Assembly (NCBI GenBank): GCA_934130045.1
Contig: CAKOXI010000002.1
Coordinates: 18,960 to 82,959 of the forward strand
Reading direction: 5' to 3'
DNA length: 64,000 nt
Origin: an uncultured Bacilli bacterium
GTDB lineage: Bacteria > Bacillota_I > Bacilli_A > RF39 > UBA660
The position numbers were made by a program, and so were the translations under genes. Shown one piece after another: positions 61,226 through 64,000 of this stretch; position 1 is the stretch's first letter; every line of letters begins with the position of its first letter. The notes beneath the pieces are model-generated. The model saw only the letters and a program-made list of their open reading frames with translations, was not told where the DNA came from and searched no databases.

Positions 61226-63028
61226 ATGGTAGTAAAAGGACAAATGATAAATGAAAGATATCAAATAATAAGATTAATAGGCGAAGGTGGTATGGCCAAT
61301 GTTTATTTAGCCCATGATATTATTTTAGATAGAATGGTTGCTGTTAAAATTTTAAGAGGGGATTTAGCAGATGATGAAAAGTTTGTTAAACGTTTTCAAA
61401 GAGAGGCAATAGCATCTAGTTCATTAAATCATCCTAATATCGTAGGAATGTATGATGTAGGTGAAGATAATGGAGACTATTTTATAGTTATGGAATATAT
61501 AAATGGTAAAACATTAAAAAGTTTAATAAAAAGACGTGGGGCATTAACTTTACCTGAAGTAATAGATATAATGATGCAACTACTTGATGGGGTTAAATGT
61601 GCTCATGATAGTTATATAATTCACCGTGATTTAAAGCCTCAAAATGTTTTAATTTTAGATGATGGAACTGTTAAAATAACTGATTTTGGTATAGCAACCG
61701 CACTTAATAATAATGAAATTACTCAAACTAATTCTGTAATGGGATCAGTACACTATCTTCCTCCAGAACAAGCAAATGGTGGAAATTCAACTGTTAAAAG
61801 TGATATATATTCCCTAGGTATTATGATGTATGAATTACTTACTGGTAAATTACCATTCAAGGGTGAAAACGCGGTTGAAATCGCAATTAAACAAATGCAT
61901 GAGGAAATTCCAAGTGTTTGTCTAATAAATCCAGAAATTCCACAGTCAATAGAAAATATTATATTAAAAGCATGTGCTAAAAATCCTAAAAATCGTTATG
62001 ATAATGTTGCACAAATGCAAGAAGATTTGAAAACAGCTCTTGATCCATCAAGAAAAAATGAAGCTAGATTAAAATATACATATGATGAAAGAAATTTGGA
62101 TGATACAAAGGAATTTTCAAAACAAACGAGAGAAGAAATGAATAAAAATATAAATACAGATAATTCCATGAGTGATGAAATGGTTGATAAAAAAGAAAAG
62201 GGTCTTAATTTTGCTTTAATACTTGTTATTGTAATTTTTTCTCTAATCGCACTTTTTATAGTAGGAGCGGTAATTATATATCCAAAATTAAGTGGTAGCC
62301 CAGATGTTAGAATTCCAAATGTTGAAAATTTAACTAGAGATGAAGCTATAAAACAGCTAGAACAACTCGGTATAAAAGTTTATGATAATGATTCTGAAGA
62401 ACCAAATAGTGAAATAAAAGAAGGTCTTGTTATTGGAACAAAACCTAGTGTTGGAACAACAATAAAAAAAGGAAACAGTGTAACACTCGTTATATCTAGT
62501 GGAGAGGCTGGATATCTAATTGAGGATTATACTGGTAAGAATTTTTATGAAATTCAAGCAGAACTCAAATATTATGGAATTACTGTATTTAAGGATACAA
62601 AGGATGTAAGTGATTTAGAAAATAGAGAGGACTTAGATCCAAATTTAATCATTGATCAATCAGTAAAAGCTGGTACTAAATTATCAAGCAATGAAAAAAT
62701 AGTTTTATATTTGCCAGATCTTACACCAGTTTATCCAGATTTTGTTTCTGAAAAATGGACAGAGGAATCTATAAAAGAATTTTGTCAAGAAAATAATATT
62801 GAATTAAGTATTGAATATGAAGAAACAGATGATTTTATAAAAGGTACTGCTATTAGTCAAAGTAGAACTAAAGGAACAAAGGTTGTTGAAAATACATCTT
62901 TAAAGGTTGTTATTGCTAAAGAAAAAAAAGTAACTACAACAACAACTACTACTGAAAAAACAACAACGACTACTACAGAAAAGATAACTACAACTACTAC
63001 AGCAACTAATGACACAAACGAGGAATAG
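61226..63028 (+). CDS. prkC: PASTA-domain Ser/Thr protein kinase (PrkC/StkP type)
   Basis: Membrane kinase that senses muropeptides or lipid II and controls growth, division and germination. 600 aa. Kinase domain 1-270: GEGGMANVY (P-loop), Lys41 in VAVKIL, HRDLKPQN, DFGIA, and SVMGSVHYLPPEQ. Juxtamembrane region 275-325, helix about 328-352, then three PASTA repeats (about 355-425, 427-500, 501-570). The C-terminal tail of about 30 residues is almost only Thr with Glu/Lys interruptions, encoded by repeated ACA/ACT/ACG triplets. In a spore former the kinase can also trigger germination. Tightly coupled to prpC. Confidence 0.96.
   Translation: MVVKGQMINERYQIIRLIGEGGMANVYLAHDIILDRMVAVKILRGDLADDEKFVKRFQREAIASSSLNHPNIVGMYDVGEDNGDYFIVMEYINGKTLKSLIKRRGALTLPEVIDIMMQLLDGVKCAHDSYIIHRDLKPQNVLILDDGTVKITDFGIATALNNNEITQTNSVMGSVHYLPPEQANGGNSTVKSDIYSLGIMMYELLTGKLPFKGENAVEIAIKQMHEEIPSVCLINPEIPQSIENIILKACAKNPKNRYDNVAQMQEDLKTALDPSRKNEARLKYTYDERNLDDTKEFSKQTREEMNKNINTDNSMSDEMVDKKEKGLNFALILVIVIFSLIALFIVGAVIIYPKLSGSPDVRIPNVENLTRDEAIKQLEQLGIKVYDNDSEEPNSEIKEGLVIGTKPSVGTTIKKGNSVTLVISSGEAGYLIEDYTGKNFYEIQAELKYYGITVFKDTKDVSDLENREDLDPNLIIDQSVKAGTKLSSNEKIVLYLPDLTPVYPDFVSEKWTEESIKEFCQENNIELSIEYEETDDFIKGTAISQSRTKGTKVVENTSLKVVIAKEKKVTTTTTTTEKTTTTTTEKITTTTTATNDTNEE
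62931..63006 (+). repeat. Thr-codon repeat tract at the 3' end of prkC
   Basis: Degenerate trinucleotide-type tract (ACA/ACT/ACG) coding for runs of six to seven Thr separated by EK or EKI. It may vary in length by slippage; the encoded tail would lie in the cell wall. Confidence 0.7.
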
Positions 63029-63029
63029 A

Positions 63030-63860
63030 ATGATAGGAAAAATAATAAAAAATATTAGTAATGATTATACTGTATTAGCAAACAATAACTTATATGTATG
63101 TAAATCTAGGGGAAAATTTAGAAATTTAAATATAACACCATTAGTTGGAGATAATGTTATTTTTGATGAAAAAAATAAATATATATTAGAAATACAACCT
63201 AGAAAAAATTCACTTGTAAGACCACCTGTTGCAAATATTGATAATTGTGTAATTGTTACTAGTTTAAAAGAACCTGATTTTTCATCTAATTTATTAGATA
63301 AGTTATTAACTATAGTTGAATTTAATAATATAAAGCCAATTATTTGTTTTACAAAATTAGATAAATTGACTGAATCAGAAGTATTAGAATATACTAATTT
63401 AAAAAAATATTATGAAAGTATTGGGTATTTAGTATTTAATAATAATGAAACTGAAAAGATTAAAAAAATTTTTAAAGATAAGATTACAGTTTTTACAGGT
63501 CAAAGTGGTGCGGGTAAATCAACATTATTAAATAGACTAGATAAAAATCTTAATTTAAAAACTAATGAAATTTCCTTATCTCTTAATCGTGGAAAACATA
63601 CAACAAGACATGTTGAATTATTACAAATATTTGACGGATTAGTAGCTGATACACCAGGATTTTCTGCTATAACTTTTAATGAAATGTCTGCTTCTGATAT
63701 AAGAGATAATTTTATAGAATTTAATTTATATAGACATAATTGTGAATATAAAGATTGCATGCATAATAGTGAAATTAATTGTGAAATAAAGAATCAAGTT
63801 TTAAAGGGTAATATTTTAAAATCAAGATATGAAAATTATTTGAAATTTATAAAAGAATAG
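63030..63860 (+). CDS. rsgA: Small ribosomal subunit biogenesis GTPase RsgA
   Basis: Circularly permuted GTPase of late 30S maturation. 276 aa from ATG 63030 (GAGGAATAGA upstream; the frame from 63009 lies inside prkC). N-terminal OB-fold, then G4 FTKLDKL near 110, G1 TGQSGAGKSTLLN near 156, G3 ADTPGFS near 206 and a C-terminal zinc knuckle (HNCEYKDCMH and later Cys). It follows prkC by one base. A terminator lies at its stop. Confidence 0.96.
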   Translation: MIGKIIKNISNDYTVLANNNLYVCKSRGKFRNLNITPLVGDNVIFDEKNKYILEIQPRKNSLVRPPVANIDNCVIVTSLKEPDFSSNLLDKLLTIVEFNNIKPIICFTKLDKLTESEVLEYTNLKKYYESIGYLVFNNNETEKIKKIFKDKITVFTGQSGAGKSTLLNRLDKNLNLKTNEISLSLNRGKHTTRHVELLQIFDGLVADTPGFSAITFNEMSASDIRDNFIEFNLYRHNCEYKDCMHNSEINCEIKNQVLKGNILKSRYENYLKFIKE

Positions 63861-63876
63861 GGACACTATTCTTTTA
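63851..63876. terminator. Bidirectional terminator after rsgA
   Basis: Stem AAAAGAATAG (63851-63860) and CTATTCTTTT (63866-63875), loop GGACA; includes the rsgA stop codon. The left A tract would serve the minus-strand gene to the right. Confidence 0.8.
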
Positions 63877-63881
63877 TATTT

Positions 63882-64000
63882 TTATAAATAAAATTCATCT
63901 ATTTCAGTTTTTAATAAATCATCATTTTTATTTATTTTGGATATGTTATTTAAACAATCTATTAAAATTTTATCATCAATATTTTTATTTAGTAAATCAG
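63882..64000 (-). CDS. Unidentified protein, C-terminal fragment (runs off the window)
   Basis: The minus strand is open for 38 codons from the right edge to a TAA at 63884-63882. The peptide is acidic and leucine/lysine-rich (ends KTEIDEFYL) with no recognisable motif. The convergent arrangement with rsgA around a shared hairpin supports a real gene end. Identity cannot be given from this fragment. Confidence 0.5.
   Translation of the reverse strand, partial: DLLNKNIDDKILIDCLNNISKINKNDDLLKTEIDEFYL

Noticed and set aside
1..64000. Mycoplasma-type code with TGA as tryptophan
   Set aside because: Conserved Trp positions are TGG (for example WNGPVG in pgk, CPWC in the thioredoxin-like protein). 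TGA ends alaS, the 57-aa gene and the restored coaE frame at the expected places.
1..64000. tRNA genes, CRISPR arrays, insertion sequences, prophage
   Set aside because: No T-loop/acceptor pairs, regularly spaced repeats, transposase motifs or phage structural genes were seen on either strand by reading.

Overview
The window is a gene-dense, very AT-rich chromosomal segment (roughly a quarter G+C by eye) that reads with the standard bacterial code: tryptophan is TGG and TGA is a genuine stop. Gene content points to an anaerobic, Gram-positive member of the Bacillota. It has class III ribonucleotide reductase (nrdD/nrdG) and peptidoglycan genes (a class A PBP, GpsB, two NodB deacetylases, a PASTA kinase). 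It also has the endospore genes gpr and spoIIP, and Bacillus-like gene orders: gpsB-rnpB, rodZ-pgsA-recA-rny, rpsT/gpr/spoIIP, yqeG-yqeH and rlmN-prpC-prkC-rsgA. An uncultured gut Bacilli lineage (RF39- or Erysipelotrichia-like) is my best guess. The sequence alone does not settle it. No rRNA, tRNA, insertion sequence, prophage or CRISPR array was seen.

Layout. 1-2.4 kb: 3' part of dnaE. 2.5-4.3 kb: a large pseudopilin-like surface protein with a Cys-rich tail. 4.4-8.4 kb: gpmI and a GT-C-like membrane protein. 8.4-13.5 kb: one operon holding a small membrane protein, a pilin-like protein, pgk, a flippase-like protein, a GT4 glycosyltransferase and tpiA. 13.5-16.6 kb: two orphan proteins, frr and a lipoprotein. 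16.6-22.2 kb: AI-2E-type permease, P-loop kinase, alaS and HD dNTPase. 22.2-30.5 kb: clpP, nucleoside kinase, gapA, parE, a Big2 protein and a PdaC-like deacetylase. 30.6-34.8 kb: anaerobic RNR operon. 34.9-38.6 kb: PBP1A and recU (minus strand). 38.9-43.6 kb: gpsB, rnpB, rodZ-like, pgsA, recA, rny. 43.7-52.7 kb: yqeG, yqeH, HerA-like ATPase, ZIP transporter, deacetylase, rRNA methyltransferase, transglutaminase, DUF3298 protein, rpsT. 52.8-55.3 kb: gpr and spoIIP. 55.4-59.2 kb: LysR regulator, broken coaE, coaD, MBL hydrolase, PHP phosphoesterase. 59.4-63.9 kb: rlmN, prpC, prkC, rsgA. A minus-strand gene runs off the right edge.

How the parts work together. Four lower-glycolysis enzymes (TPI, GAPDH, PGK, iPGM) are scattered over the left 26 kb. 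Two of them share an operon with a probable glycolipid glycosyltransferase and an envelope flippase-like protein. The PASTA kinase/PP2C pair, GpsB, RodZ-like protein and PBP1A form a cell-wall growth and division set. LexA-like operators can be recognised at recA and, more weakly, at nrdD.

The most unusual observation is in the anaerobic RNR operon. The large NrdD chain (770 aa) stops after its zinc-binding region. The glycyl-radical tail that normally ends NrdD is encoded by a separate 59-codon gene with its own strong ribosome-binding site, lying between nrdD and nrdG. The second notable observation is a coaE reading frame broken by a 5-bp tandem duplication, immediately upstream of an intact coaD.
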